Source: Gimesia sp.
GTDB taxonomy: Bacteria > Planctomycetota > Planctomycetia > Planctomycetales > Planctomycetaceae
Direction of reading: 5' to 3'
NCBI GenBank assembly: GCA_002706765.1
Contig: PAJV01000075.1
Span: 1-64,000 of the forward strand
Length of the DNA: 64,000 nt
This document shows positions 20,105-29,199 of this stretch, in pieces; positions within the stretch are counted from its first letter, which is position 1; every line of letters begins with the position of its first letter. Both the position numbers and the translations under genes were made by a program. The notes under the pieces are model-generated. The model ran no database searches. It had not been told where the DNA came from and was given only the letters and a program-made list of their open reading frames with translations.

Positions 20105-20299
20105 CCGCTGAAAAACGACTCGATGGGAACCGATTCGTAGTTCCCAGCATCGGAGGGAATAAAAGTTGGAGAAAAACGCCACGCGCTAGACACGGCGCTC
20201 GCGGGCGTTGTTATGATGTCGCGTAATGCGAGCCTGGAGAGGTTTCGGGCTCAACCCAAATGAGAAATACCAGCTAAAGGCATCTGGATACGCTGAAAC

Positions 20300-21467
20300 A
20301 TGAAGGACCACATGAAACACGCAAATGTCTTACTGATCCCGCTCCTGGTGTCCCTGCTGCTCACGCCGCTGGCGGGGAATGAAGCCGCAGACCCTCCTGA
20401 ACCCGTCGCGCGCGAGGAACAGGTTCGCCTCGCTGAGGACTCCGTCACGCGATACGCGGTTGTGGTTGGGGACGAGGAGACTTCCACTGCTGCTGAGCGT
20501 TTTGCAGCGGAGGAACTGGCTCTTCTTCCGCAAATCCGTGCATCCGGAGCTGAAGAACGAGGTGCTCATCAATGAGTATCTCGATGCCTGTTTCGGTCCG
20601 GCTGCTGGTCCCATGCGGCAGTATTACAACCGGCTCGCTCTGTTGACTGAAGCCGGTAACAAGCCGTATTTCGAGACGCCGGCCTCGCTGATTCCCTGGC
20701 TGAACTCCGAGTTCTACACGCAGGTCAACGCCTGGCTGGACGAGGCCGAAACGCTCTGCCATGGCAAGGAAAACGCAAGGTATCTGTGGCACGTGCAACT
20801 GGAACGCGTGCCGGTGGATTCCGGAATGCTGCACCTGTGGCATCGTTATGCGGAGAGCCCCGCGTGGAAGGGGCGGAAGGAAGACGTGCTGCGCCGCTAC
20901 GAGAAGAACAAACGCATGTTGATTCAAACCTGGGCCACAACGGTAGATGCATGGGTGAAATCCGGAGCCGGTGCCATTGATGGCGAACTGGCGGCCCTGC
21001 GACTTGAGCCGCCTGCCCGGTTCGCAGACCGCAACGCGAACCTGCGGCTGGTGGGCACAGGAGCGCCGGCATCCCAGCGCGTGGAAGACGCCACCGCCGC
21101 GGGTGGTCAGGCTCGTCGCCTCGGCCACGGCAAGCCGAGCGATCACAGGTTTCCCTTCGTGATGAAGGTTCACGACGATGTGGCTGCACGTGACTTCGGC
21201 ACCAGGACATTGAACACGGGCGACATTCCACAAGACGAAGCCTGGCACTGGCACCTCATCAGCACAGCGCCGCTCACCGGCCATTGTGGCCTCTGGTCCA
21301 ACGTCCCCCTCTGGCTGCCTCTCGGCTGGGGGGCCGTGCCGCCGCCGAGCAACGAGATGGATGTCTGGGTTTCCTTAAAGTTCACCGGTCCAACTTATGT
21401 AGAAGGCTCCTTCCTTCCGGACCGGGTCCTCATCGACCAGGTGGTTGTAGTGCCACATCCGCGTTAA
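20300..21467 (+). pseudogene. DUF4838-family protein with large internal deletion and frame change
   Basis: The start at 20300 or 20312 gives a signal peptide (MKHANVLLIPLLVSLLLTPL) and the beginning of the N-terminal glycosidase-associated domain (TRYAVVVGDEETSTAAERFA, AAEELALL). At about 20520 this breaks off, and a different frame continues as VHPELKNEVLINEYLDACFG and PAAGPMRQYYNRLALLTEAG, which matches the C-terminal half of DUF4838 proteins (compare DDFLTLCFNKAKAPMTQFYE in the gene at 6152-8740). The middle, several hundred residues including the putative catalytic barrel, is gone. The region is clearly more GC-rich than its surroundings, so it was probably acquired and then deleted. Confidence 0.75.
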
Positions 21468-21496
21468 GTTGCCGGCTACCTCAGGACTATCGCAAT

Positions 21497-21673
21497 CTAA
21501 GCCTCTTTCCCGGTAAGGACTTGGGTCAAAAAGTCCGGATTCGAACTGCACACGCGACGCTTCATGGCGATCCTCTGCTTGGCCGGATGCTGCTTATGTT
21601 CCGGCACGCCGTGCGTCTTAAACAATTCAGCCAGGACCTTGATCACATCCTCATCGACTCGCGTGACCTCCAT
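21497..21673 (-). CDS. Small hypothetical ORF, 58 residues, doubtful
   Basis: Minus-strand frame MEVTRVDEDVIKVLAELFKT, ending NPDFLTQVLTGKEA. The amphipathic helix and charged composition look protein-like, but there is no ribosome site and it sits in a patch of broken genes. It may be the tail of a lost gene. Confidence 0.25.
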   Translation of the reverse strand: MEVTRVDEDVIKVLAELFKTHGVPEHKQHPAKQRIAMKRRVCSSNPDFLTQVLTGKEA

Positions 21674-21850
21674 CGAAATCCGCGCCGGACCGGAAACGGT
21701 CTACGGCCTGGAAGTCACCGGCGAACACGTCTAACAGATCACCCATGCCGGCCTGCTCGTACACAATGCGAGTGGGAGGAGCAGGAAAACCCCAACAGAA
21801 GAGTTGCTTCAGGAAGTATATGATGCAAACAGTTTTTATGACTATTACAA
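21667..21850 (+). pseudogene. Remnant of a Hint-type polymorphic toxin (autoprocessing domain end)
   Basis: In one frame the sequence reads VTSIEIRAGPETVYGLEVTG, EHV, stop (TAA), QITHAGLLVHNA. This is the end of the Hint domain found before C-terminal toxin modules in Rhs and other polymorphic toxins; LLVHN is its hallmark. A TAA replaces the expected tyrosine codon (EHVYQ), so the gene is dead here. The same frame goes on as SGRSRKTPTEELLQEVYDAN and then meets a stop after a likely frameshift near 21860, where the toxin tail continues in another frame. Nothing upstream of 21667 stays in frame. Confidence 0.7.
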
Positions 21851-22182
21851 CGGGAAAACATCATTTGTCTCCAAAGGAGTTAGCCAACGACTTACGCTAT
21901 GGACATAAATCCCTTACAGACCTTAACAGCTTTAAGCACACTGTATTGCAAGGTGCGCTGGATGACTTTCTACTCAAAAAAACAAAGTTACTAGCTGATG
22001 GCCGGGTTATTCATATGAAACCTCAGACTGGGAATTCAGGTCGAACGGTGAAAGCTAATTTCACTCTCCAAGAACGAATCGATGCTTTGGACGAGTTCTA
22101 TAGCTCATTTGTAGAAGGACGTTACTATCCAGCATTTCGTATGGAGTTGAACGCAGCCAAAAAAGCAGGAAAACTAAGATGA
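21820..22182 (+). CDS. Orphan toxin-type C-terminal domain, 120 residues
   Basis: After the Hint remnant, a frame starting at ATG 21820 with AGGA 6-9 bases upstream gives KHHLSPKELANDLRYGHKSL, LNSFKHTVLQGALDDFLLKK, VIHMKPQTGNSGRTVKANF and ends FRMELNAAKKAGKLR. Its stop (TGA) overlaps the start of the next gene in ATGA. Position after a Hint end and directly before a double-CXXCG immunity-type gene says it is the toxin module of the broken polymorphic toxin, now possibly translated alone. I do not recognise its enzymatic class, and no nuclease motif is certain. It could also be silent debris. Confidence 0.55.
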   Translation: MMQTVFMTITTGKHHLSPKELANDLRYGHKSLTDLNSFKHTVLQGALDDFLLKKTKLLADGRVIHMKPQTGNSGRTVKANFTLQERIDALDEFYSSFVEGRYYPAFRMELNAAKKAGKLR

Positions 22183-22760
22183 TTTATATGATTGAACCCG
22201 ATGACGAACTATCAGACAATTGGGTATTTTTTGAAGATGATCCGAACGGTCTTCTTGTGGTTCGAGAAGAGTATCGTGACCTGGCTTGTCAATGTTGCGG
22301 GAAGATTGACGAAAATGTAGCAATTTCCCGTGGCCCAAGCCCCAATTTCATAGTTCAAGCAAATAGTGATATTATTGCTACGTCTGAAGGTTGGATATGC
22401 GTATCAGCACGATTTTGTGAACAGATCAATAAACTTGAATTTGGCGGACTTAGGTTTGTCTCACTTGCAGATTCGAACTTTTCGATAGTTATGCCCGATT
22501 TACTTGTAGAAACCGACGAAAGCAAGGCTGGATTTGAAAATCATAATCAATGCGCAAGTTGCGGTAGATTTGGTGAAAGGATCATTGGACCTTTTATTGA
22601 AGGAATGAGGTTACCAACATCCGATTTTACTTTCTTCGCTTCATCAATCGCGAACGAGAATGTTAAGGTGAGTTATTATCGATTTTTTGTAAGTGAATTA
22701 ATGGTAGAAGCGATTCGAAGACTAGAATTTGCAGGTATCGATTTTGCAGAAGCAATGTAG
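22179..22760 (+). CDS. Double-CXXCG motif protein, probable immunity protein (SitI6-like)
   Basis: 193 residues with two CxxCG motifs: C37-x-x-C40-G (CQCCG) and C125-x-x-C128-G (CASCG), the signature of the Gmx_para_CXXCG family. Two similar halves can be seen, each with a motif and then a helix ending in a GLRF/GIDF-type strand (ARFCEQINKLEFGGLRF; FVSELMVEAIRRLEFAGIDF). As far as I recall, members serve as immunity proteins to SitA6-type toxins of Myxococcus. Its ATG overlaps the toxin-tail stop by 4 bases and AGGA lies 8 bases upstream, which fits a toxin-immunity pair. It looks intact and cytoplasmic, so it could still protect against relatives. Confidence 0.7.
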   Translation: MIYMIEPDDELSDNWVFFEDDPNGLLVVREEYRDLACQCCGKIDENVAISRGPSPNFIVQANSDIIATSEGWICVSARFCEQINKLEFGGLRFVSLADSNFSIVMPDLLVETDESKAGFENHNQCASCGRFGERIIGPFIEGMRLPTSDFTFFASSIANENVKVSYYRFFVSELMVEAIRRLEFAGIDFAEAM

Positions 22761-23176
22761 AAAAATGTGTCAGGAAGATGAAGAATATCTTTTCAAAATG
22801 AAATCAGGATGATTGATTCTCAGGAAACTCCAGAATACCGTTCCTCAGAACATTCCGAGCCGTACCGGAAAACGTTAAATGGGTGGAATTAAGGTATGTG
22901 CTGGAATACGTATGAGTTTGTGAAGTCTCAACCAGCCGAGATCTGAGAATCAGACGAGGCGCAAGTGACGAACATTTTTTTGGCAATTCAGAGTCCAACA
23001 TAACTGCAAAGATTCTACACAACAGATGGATTGAGTCAGACGGTAATTTATCGAAGACCATGGAGACAATTAATCTCATTTCCAACTTGTCATCTGTCTA
23101 CTCTCTTTGGTAAGCTGATGAAGGCACTCCTTGTTTCAAATTCGAAGAATTCATCTGTAAATCCAAGTTCAATTAA
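22761..23176. other. Intergenic region, no gene seen
   Basis: About 415 bases between the immunity gene and the second giant repeat protein. Short frames lack known domains and ribosome sites. It should carry the promoter of the giant gene. Confidence 0.4.
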
Positions 23177-26100
23177 ATGCATTTCAAACAAAATCTGGTT
23201 GATCGAGCTCTCTGCCTTTCAAGAGATATTCAAGCGAAGCTACATCTATTGTGGCGATGTTATACTCTACCCACTGTTAAGCAGAGACCCAGGCCGTTAA
23301 TTCACCAGATCGAATCCCTGGAAGATCGCACACTGCTCACGGCAGCATTCCCCGAGTTTATCGATCCCAATCCAAGCGCTGATAATGGTTTTGGTGATAC
23401 CGTTGTTGTCTTAAGCACAGGGAACGTCGTCATTACCTCTCCCTACGATGACGCTGGTGGCACCGATGCCGGTGCAGTCTATCTGTTTGATGGTGAAACC
23501 AAAGAATTGATCAGCACACTTCGTGGCTCATCAAACTATGATCGTGTTGGGTATTCTAGTGTAACAGTACTTCCCAACGGCAACTATCTGGTCAGCAGCA
23601 GTGACTGGAACAAGGGAGCAGGTGCCGTGACATTTGGAAACGGGATCACCGGAGTGAGTGGTATCGTATCGGTCGCCAATAGTCTCATTGGGACAACTCA
23701 AACAGACAGTGTAGGCGGTACAGGTGTGACAGTGCTCTCCAACGGTAACTACGTGGTCAGCAGTGGATACTGGGACAATAATGGTCTATCTAACGTAGGA
23801 GCCGTGACGTTCGGAGATGGGGACACTGGTGTGACTGGCGTCGTTTCAGCGGCAAACAGTCTCGTTGGGTCTATGAGCTATGACGCCCTTGGTTCTGATG
23901 GTGTCACGGCGCTCTCTAACGGAAACTTCGTAGTCCGTAGTTCTTATTGGGATAATGGCTCGGTAGAGAACGCGGGAGCCGTGACGTTCGGAGATGGGAA
24001 TACTGGTGTGACTGGCGTCGTATCCGTGGCCAATAGTCTCGTTGGGGCAACGAGCTTTGATCATGTGGGGAGGGATGATCTCACAGAGCTCTCCAACGGG
24101 AATTTCCTGGTGACGAGTCTTTCCTGGGACAACGGTGCGGCAGCTGACGCGGGGGCCGTGACGTTTGGAGAGGGGACGACTGGTGTGACTGGCGTCGTAT
24201 CCGCGGCTAACAGCCTCATTGGAGAATTCGCAGATGACAAAGTGGGTAGCGAGGGTGTGACCCTGCTCCCCAATGGCAACTATCTGGTAGGCAGTGTAGA
24301 ATGGAACCGCTCACGTGGGGCGGTGACATTCGGAGACGGAATGACCGGCGTAAACGGAGTGGTCTCAGAGGCTAACAGTCTGGTCGGTTCATTCACTGGT
24401 GACAAAGTAGGAAGGTATTATGGAATAACAATACTGACCAACGGCAACTATGTGGTCAGCAGTGGTTACTGGCACGATTCCAGGGGGGCGGTGACGTTCG
24501 GAGATGGGACGACGGGCGTGACTGGTGTCGTCTCAGCAGCAAACAGTCTCATCGGGGAATCTGTAGATGACAGAGTGAGCAACGGTGGTGTAACGGCGCT
24601 CTCCAACGGCAACTATGTGGTGACAAGTTCCTGGTGGAACAATGGCCCGGTAGACCACGTTGGTGCGGTGACGTTCGGAAATGGAACCACAGGCGTGAAA
24701 GGCACCATATCAAAAACCAACAGCCTCGTCGGGTCAACCGAAGATGACCATGTGGGCAACGGTGGTATAACAGCGCTCTCTAACGGCAACTACGTGGTCA
24801 GTAGTTCTACCTGGGATAATGGCAGCATTATTAACGCCGGTGCGGTGACATTCGGAAATGGGACTACGGGCGTGACAGGTTTTATATCAGAAACTAACAG
24901 CCTTGTCGGGTCATCCATATCTGACCTAGTGGGTGCAGATGGAGTGACGGCGCTCACCAACGGCAACTATGTGGTCAGCAGTGGTTTGTGGGACAACGGC
25001 GAGGCAACTGCCGCTGGTGCGGTGACGTTCGGAAACGGGATCACGGGAGTGAGTGGAGTGGTCTCCGCAGCCAACAGCCTTGTCGGGTCATCTAAATTAG
25101 ACTTTGTAGGCCGTGGTGATTTTCATGTTGCTGAGGGCGGTGGTCCTAGTGTGTTGGCGCTTCCCAATGGTAACTACCTGGTCCGCAGTGGTTGCTGGAA
25201 CAACGGCATGGCAGAGGAAGCGGGGGCTGTGACGTTTGGGAACGGGACGACTGGTGTAAGTGGTGTGGTATCCGCAGCCAACAGTCTCGTCGGGACAACG
25301 AGCTTTGATCATGTGGGTTTTCGTTCCAGTGTGACGGTATTCTCGAATAGTAACTATGTGGTGAGCAGTGCTAACTGGGACAACAACATGGTAGAAGATA
25401 CGGGTGCCGTGTCGTTTGGAGACGGGAACACAGGGGTAAGTGGGATTGTATCCGCAGCCAACAGCCTCATCGGTTCAACGAGCTTTGATCATGTGGGTAG
25501 TGATGGTGTGACGGAGCTCTCCAACGGAAACTATGTGGTCCGCAGTTCTTATTGGGATAATGCCCTGGTAGAGGATGCGGGGGCCGTGACGTTTGGCGAC
25601 GGGACTACCGGTGTGACGGGAGTAGTATCTGCGGACAACAGTTTCGTTGGTTCAACAAGATTTGATAAAATTGGTAGTAATGGTCTCATAGAATTATCCA
25701 ATGGGAATTTCCTGGTGAGAAGTTATTATTGGGACAACGATGGCATGATTAACGCAGGTGCAGTCACATTTGGAGACGGAAGCACCGGCGTTAGTGGCAT
25801 CATTTCGACGTCAAATAGCATCGTTGGATTTGAGCCATCCTCCTACTATCTGACAGCAAAGTTAATGCAGACCATACTCGATGATCTTAATAACACATAT
25901 TATGTCACAATGAAGGATGAAGGAAGGGTCTGGGTTGGTTCGCAGGTAGATGGTTTTCCACCGAGAATCCTTGACGAAATCAGTGATGTCATCATCAGTG
26001 AAAATTCAACAGAGCAAACAGTCAGCCTCACGGGTATCACCGCTGGTAGTCGCAGTGGCAATCAGTTACGTGTGACCGCCACCAGCAGCAACCCAGACCT

Positions 26101-27553
26101 GATTCCCGATCCGGCCGTATCCTATATATCTCTGGATACCACAGGCAGCCTGACATTCACTCCCGCCGAAAACCAGACAGGCACCGCCACGATCACGGTG
26201 ACCATCGAAGATGGTGGCCTCGACGGTATACTCGATACAACTGAAGACAACTTCATGAGCCAGCGAACATTTGATGTTCTCGTCACCATTCCTGTCGATA
26301 TCGATTTACGAGTTGTGAGTTCTCCTGCGAGTGTCGGACCAGACGGTCAGACTTCTATTTTGCCCGCTCATCAGGACAGAGTTGATGAATGGTCGTCTTT
26401 CTGGTTAGAGATCTGGGTGAGTACGACAAACATCGAAAGCCCGGGGATTTTTTCAGCAAGTCTCTATCTGGACTATCAGACGGAATATGTCTCACCGACA
26501 GTGATTGAATATGGCCCGGGCTTTTCTCTGAATCAAACAGGAACCATCAACGATTCTAATGGAGTCATTGAAAACCTCTCTGCAGAAACAAATCAGACCG
26601 GTCTGGGCATCTCTGATTTTCTTCTTTTTGCACGCATCAAGTTCGAATCTCTCGCTGAGGATGGCGTTCATCTTGACCTTCTGAATCAGCTGATTGGCCC
26701 GTATGATCTGGGCTTTTCAGTTAGCACGCCTCAGGTGAGTGATGTCACAGGGAACCCGGTCAGCACGAACATCAATTCATTTCCGGGAACCAGCATTTGG
26801 GCGAATCCCTTTGATTTGAATGATGATGACAAGATCAATTATCGCGATCTGATCCTTTTAGTCGGTGTTTACGGTACGATTCCCAGCGAGTCAGATTCAG
26901 ACTATGCCTGGGTTGCGGATCTGGATCAAAGTGATCGCGTCGATTACAGAGATTTGATTTCATTTGTTGGGAATTATGGTAAGGGAAAAGTGAATGATCC
27001 GGATGTGAATTATCCCAGTAATTATCCCGAAGCCTGGAATAATTTGCTGCGTGTCTCTTCAGAACCGCAGAGGAGTATAAAAACAGCCAGCCTGACACAG
27101 GCAGAAGCTGATCAGGTTTTAGCGCAAGCGATCGAGCAGGTCAGTGAGCAACTCACTCCCGAAATGAATCAGTCGTTGTCAGGCGTTGAAGTCAAGGTGG
27201 TTGACCTGTCGGGTACGACCGTGGGGCGGGCTGTAGCAGGTACGATCTACCTCGACGTGAATGCCGCCGGTTACGGCTGGTTTGTTGATACTACCCCACT
27301 TGATTCCAGTGAATTTGCAATCAAAAATCAGTCATCCCTGATTGCTTTACCTGACAGCGCTGCAGCGGGCCGCATCGATCTCTGGACCGTGATTCTGCAT
27401 GAACTTGGCCACCTGGTGGGTTACGAACATAAATCTGAGGGGGTCATGGAAGAAACGTTAGCCCCGGGAGTTCGTAAGCTGACCGAGTGGGATGAAGATT
27501 CCGATCTGTTTTTTGCTTCCGTTCAGGAAGAAGCGGAATTACTCCCGTTTTAG
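23177..27553 (+). CDS. Giant secreted repeat protein with Ig-like, cohesin-like, dockerin-like and metzincin-like modules
   Basis: Complete paralogue of the gene at the left edge, 1458 residues. The N-terminus holds the planctomycete secretion-associated motif IESLEDRTLLTAAFPEF at about 47-63. Thirteen repeats of 55-68 residues follow, up to about residue 900, built on NGNYVVSSxxWDN and GAVTFGDGTTGVTG. Then come an Ig-like domain (LTFTPAENQTGTATITVTIE), a cohesin-like domain, dockerin-like Asp loops (DLNDDDKINYRDLI; DLDQSDRVDYRDLI) and a C-terminal HELGHLVGYEH (residues 1408-1418, full HExxHxxGxxH) followed by VME. The repeats are more uniform than in the first copy, which hints at recent internal duplication or conversion. 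The start codon is the first ATG of the frame; no strong ribosome site was seen. Confidence 0.85.
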   Translation: MHFKQNLVDRALCLSRDIQAKLHLLWRCYTLPTVKQRPRPLIHQIESLEDRTLLTAAFPEFIDPNPSADNGFGDTVVVLSTGNVVITSPYDDAGGTDAGAVYLFDGETKELISTLRGSSNYDRVGYSSVTVLPNGNYLVSSSDWNKGAGAVTFGNGITGVSGIVSVANSLIGTTQTDSVGGTGVTVLSNGNYVVSSGYWDNNGLSNVGAVTFGDGDTGVTGVVSAANSLVGSMSYDALGSDGVTALSNGNFVVRSSYWDNGSVENAGAVTFGDGNTGVTGVVSVANSLVGATSFDHVGRDDLTELSNGNFLVTSLSWDNGAAADAGAVTFGEGTTGVTGVVSAANSLIGEFADDKVGSEGVTLLPNGNYLVGSVEWNRSRGAVTFGDGMTGVNGVVSEANSLVGSFTGDKVGRYYGITILTNGNYVVSSGYWHDSRGAVTFGDGTTGVTGVVSAANSLIGESVDDRVSNGGVTALSNGNYVVTSSWWNNGPVDHVGAVTFGNGTTGVKGTISKTNSLVGSTEDDHVGNGGITALSNGNYVVSSSTWDNGSIINAGAVTFGNGTTGVTGFISETNSLVGSSISDLVGADGVTALTNGNYVVSSGLWDNGEATAAGAVTFGNGITGVSGVVSAANSLVGSSKLDFVGRGDFHVAEGGGPSVLALPNGNYLVRSGCWNNGMAEEAGAVTFGNGTTGVSGVVSAANSLVGTTSFDHVGFRSSVTVFSNSNYVVSSANWDNNMVEDTGAVSFGDGNTGVSGIVSAANSLIGSTSFDHVGSDGVTELSNGNYVVRSSYWDNALVEDAGAVTFGDGTTGVTGVVSADNSFVGSTRFDKIGSNGLIELSNGNFLVRSYYWDNDGMINAGAVTFGDGSTGVSGIISTSNSIVGFEPSSYYLTAKLMQTILDDLNNTYYVTMKDEGRVWVGSQVDGFPPRILDEISDVIISENSTEQTVSLTGITAGSRSGNQLRVTATSSNPDLIPDPAVSYISLDTTGSLTFTPAENQTGTATITVTIEDGGLDGILDTTEDNFMSQRTFDVLVTIPVDIDLRVVSSPASVGPDGQTSILPAHQDRVDEWSSFWLEIWVSTTNIESPGIFSASLYLDYQTEYVSPTVIEYGPGFSLNQTGTINDSNGVIENLSAETNQTGLGISDFLLFARIKFESLAEDGVHLDLLNQLIGPYDLGFSVSTPQVSDVTGNPVSTNINSFPGTSIWANPFDLNDDDKINYRDLILLVGVYGTIPSESDSDYAWVADLDQSDRVDYRDLISFVGNYGKGKVNDPDVNYPSNYPEAWNNLLRVSSEPQRSIKTASLTQAEADQVLAQAIEQVSEQLTPEMNQSLSGVEVKVVDLSGTTVGRAVAGTIYLDVNAAGYGWFVDTTPLDSSEFAIKNQSSLIALPDSAAAGRIDLWTVILHELGHLVGYEHKSEGVMEETLAPGVRKLTEWDEDSDLFFASVQEEAELLPF

Positions 27554-27599
27554 CTGTGTATCGCTTAAATCACAGATGCCAGATATTCATCTCTGGTGG

Positions 27600-27636
27600 A
27601 CCGAGTGACATCCTATCGAATCGCTTCGGACTCGGT
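27600..27636 (+). terminator. Possible terminator after the giant repeat protein gene
   Basis: ACCGAGT and ACTCGGT pair over a 23-base loop, followed by TTGTCTT, 47 bases after the stop. The long loop and broken T-run make it weak. Confidence 0.3.
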
Positions 27637-27781
27637 TTGTCTTGGCTATCTCTTCATGTTTTAGTTATTTCAACTCTGTTTTGCAGGAAGTGCCAAACTT
27701 AAGTAGATTCATAATTGAATTGGGCTTGCTCCGACTCACTGCAAGTTGAGAAATAATGAGTTTCATATGCTTGCATGAATG

Positions 27782-27911
27782 CCGTTTTATTATTCGTTTT
27801 GATTTACTGTCCGGCAGGTAACGAGTTTCACGAACAAAATTGAGCGGTCATACTGAGATGGATCAATTTCAGATCAGATCAATGTGAAGCGAAGCCGTTT
27901 AACGGTCGTTT
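27782..27911 (+). repeat. Direct repeat flanking the 28009-28602 gene, left copy
   Basis: About 130 bases similar to 28941-29069 in the same orientation. Shared blocks include ATTATTCGTT, CGAACAA, ATCAATTTCAGATCAG and CATTTAACGGT-like ends. The two copies lie about 1.16 kb apart and enclose one gene and another short repeat. The rest of 27554-28008 holds no gene that I can support. Confidence 0.6.
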
Positions 27912-28008
27912 AATCCGGATACAGAACGCGTCGACTTTACCTGGGAAGACATTGATTGAGTTGAATCTATACTATTTACAGAAAGCTGTCTCAGAGATAA
28001 AGAAAAAC

Positions 28009-28602
28009 TTATTTCTCAGGAAACTGTTCTCTGATTTTCCTGATTTCTTCATGCTTCGGGTCACTGGGGGAGGAATCAGACGTTACAAGCAAATATTTGA
28101 ACCAGACATTATCTTGCGGCTTTCCCTCGGTGATGCGCAGATAACACCATTTCATAGGCATGAATTCCGGCTGTTGAGCTTCTTCGGTAAGCTGGAGAGT
28201 GATCGCTTCTGTTTCCGGATCGAGTTTCCACTCACTCTTTTTGACTGACTTGATCACTTCTCCGACGTAGGCGCCCCAGAGATAAGCCCGCGCAGCGGGA
28301 GTGATATTCCGTTTGGGTTCCGGATCCTGCAGATACCTTTCGTGCGACAGCGCAAGAATCTGTTCCACGTCTTTCACTGACTCTTCCGAATAATCTAATT
28401 CGATTTTGTATAAGTCAAATGCCAGTCTGACTGCCTCATCTGCCTTGTTCTTCATATGACCGGAAACTCCCAGCCGCTGAATTTCCGGCAGACTGACATA
28501 ATAATGGCTCAATTGCACACAACTTACGAAGCCCAGCAGTACGAGCAGTAACGTGAAGTAGATTTTCAGATTACTTTTGGGAGATGATACAGCTTCATTC
28601 AT
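28009..28602 (-). CDS. Hypothetical membrane-anchored protein, 197 residues
   Basis: Residues ~12-30 (KIYFTLLLVLLGFVSCVQL) form one membrane segment or an uncleaved signal; the cysteine within FVSCVQ could also be read as a weak lipobox. The rest is a charged extracytoplasmic domain with AARAYLWGAYVGEVIKSV in the middle and a Trp-rich stretch (FMPMKWCYLRITEG, DNVWFKYLLV). I do not recognise the family. The gene sits alone between two ~130-bp direct repeats. Confidence 0.7.
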   Translation of the reverse strand: MNEAVSSPKSNLKIYFTLLLVLLGFVSCVQLSHYYVSLPEIQRLGVSGHMKNKADEAVRLAFDLYKIELDYSEESVKDVEQILALSHERYLQDPEPKRNITPAARAYLWGAYVGEVIKSVKKSEWKLDPETEAITLQLTEEAQQPEFMPMKWCYLRITEGKPQDNVWFKYLLVTSDSSPSDPKHEEIRKIREQFPEK

Positions 28603-28746
28603 GGAATCAACTTGTCTGGAATAAAGTCAAATCTTCCGCGTCTTTGTATTTTATCAGTCTAGTGACCAACGAAATATGTCAGACTATTGATTTTTTATGC
28701 AGAGACAGGAAGAGATATTCCACTTTAACTGAAATATTCCATATGG

Positions 28747-28839
28747 ATTAGCCTGGAACCGCTCCAGGCATGGATTGTCTTTAAAGTGTAACCACTGCGA
28801 TTCCCGGTGTCTAAAGTGAAGTGATTCTTCTCCACTTTT
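28747..28839 (+). repeat. Short dispersed repeat, copy 2
   Basis: Partner of 19826-19920, same orientation: ATTAGCCTGGAACCGCTCCA through GTGATTCTTCTCCACTTTT. It lies in the gap upstream of the 28009-28602 gene. No coding potential seen. Confidence 0.55.
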
Positions 28840-28940
28840 GCTGACTTTCTGTTGTTGAAATTCGGAAAATGACCGATGCGTTGAACCGGCCGAAAGATGT
28901 TTCCGAGAAAACGTATGGCTTCTCGGGGCACTGGTGGTGT

Positions 28941-29069
28941 CCGTTATATTATTCGTTAAAAATGCTGCACCGCAAACGGCGAGTTTTGCGAACAATATTA
29001 AGTGGTCAGGCTGACATGAATCAATTTCAGATCAGCTCGATGTGACGCGAAGTCATTTAACGGTGATTT
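28941..29069 (+). repeat. Direct repeat flanking the 28009-28602 gene, right copy
   Basis: Partner of 27782-27911. It lies about 130 bases before the start of the large TPR gene, so it may contain promoter sequence for that gene, which raises the chance that the left copy is a duplicated promoter region. Confidence 0.6.
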
Positions 29070-29199
29070 CTCTGGAATATTCTGGATCGCGTTTTTTTTT
29101 CATGTTACGATCAGTACATATTGGACGGCCGAGTACTCTCCCGGTTCTACCAAATCATTCAATATTCTCTTGTTATCCAAGTTTTCTGGAGAACTGACG

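Noticed and set aside
20445-21284. 279-codon minus-strand frame opposite the DUF4838 remnant.
   Set aside because: Shadow of a GC-rich former gene; the plus strand matches the DUF4838 family.
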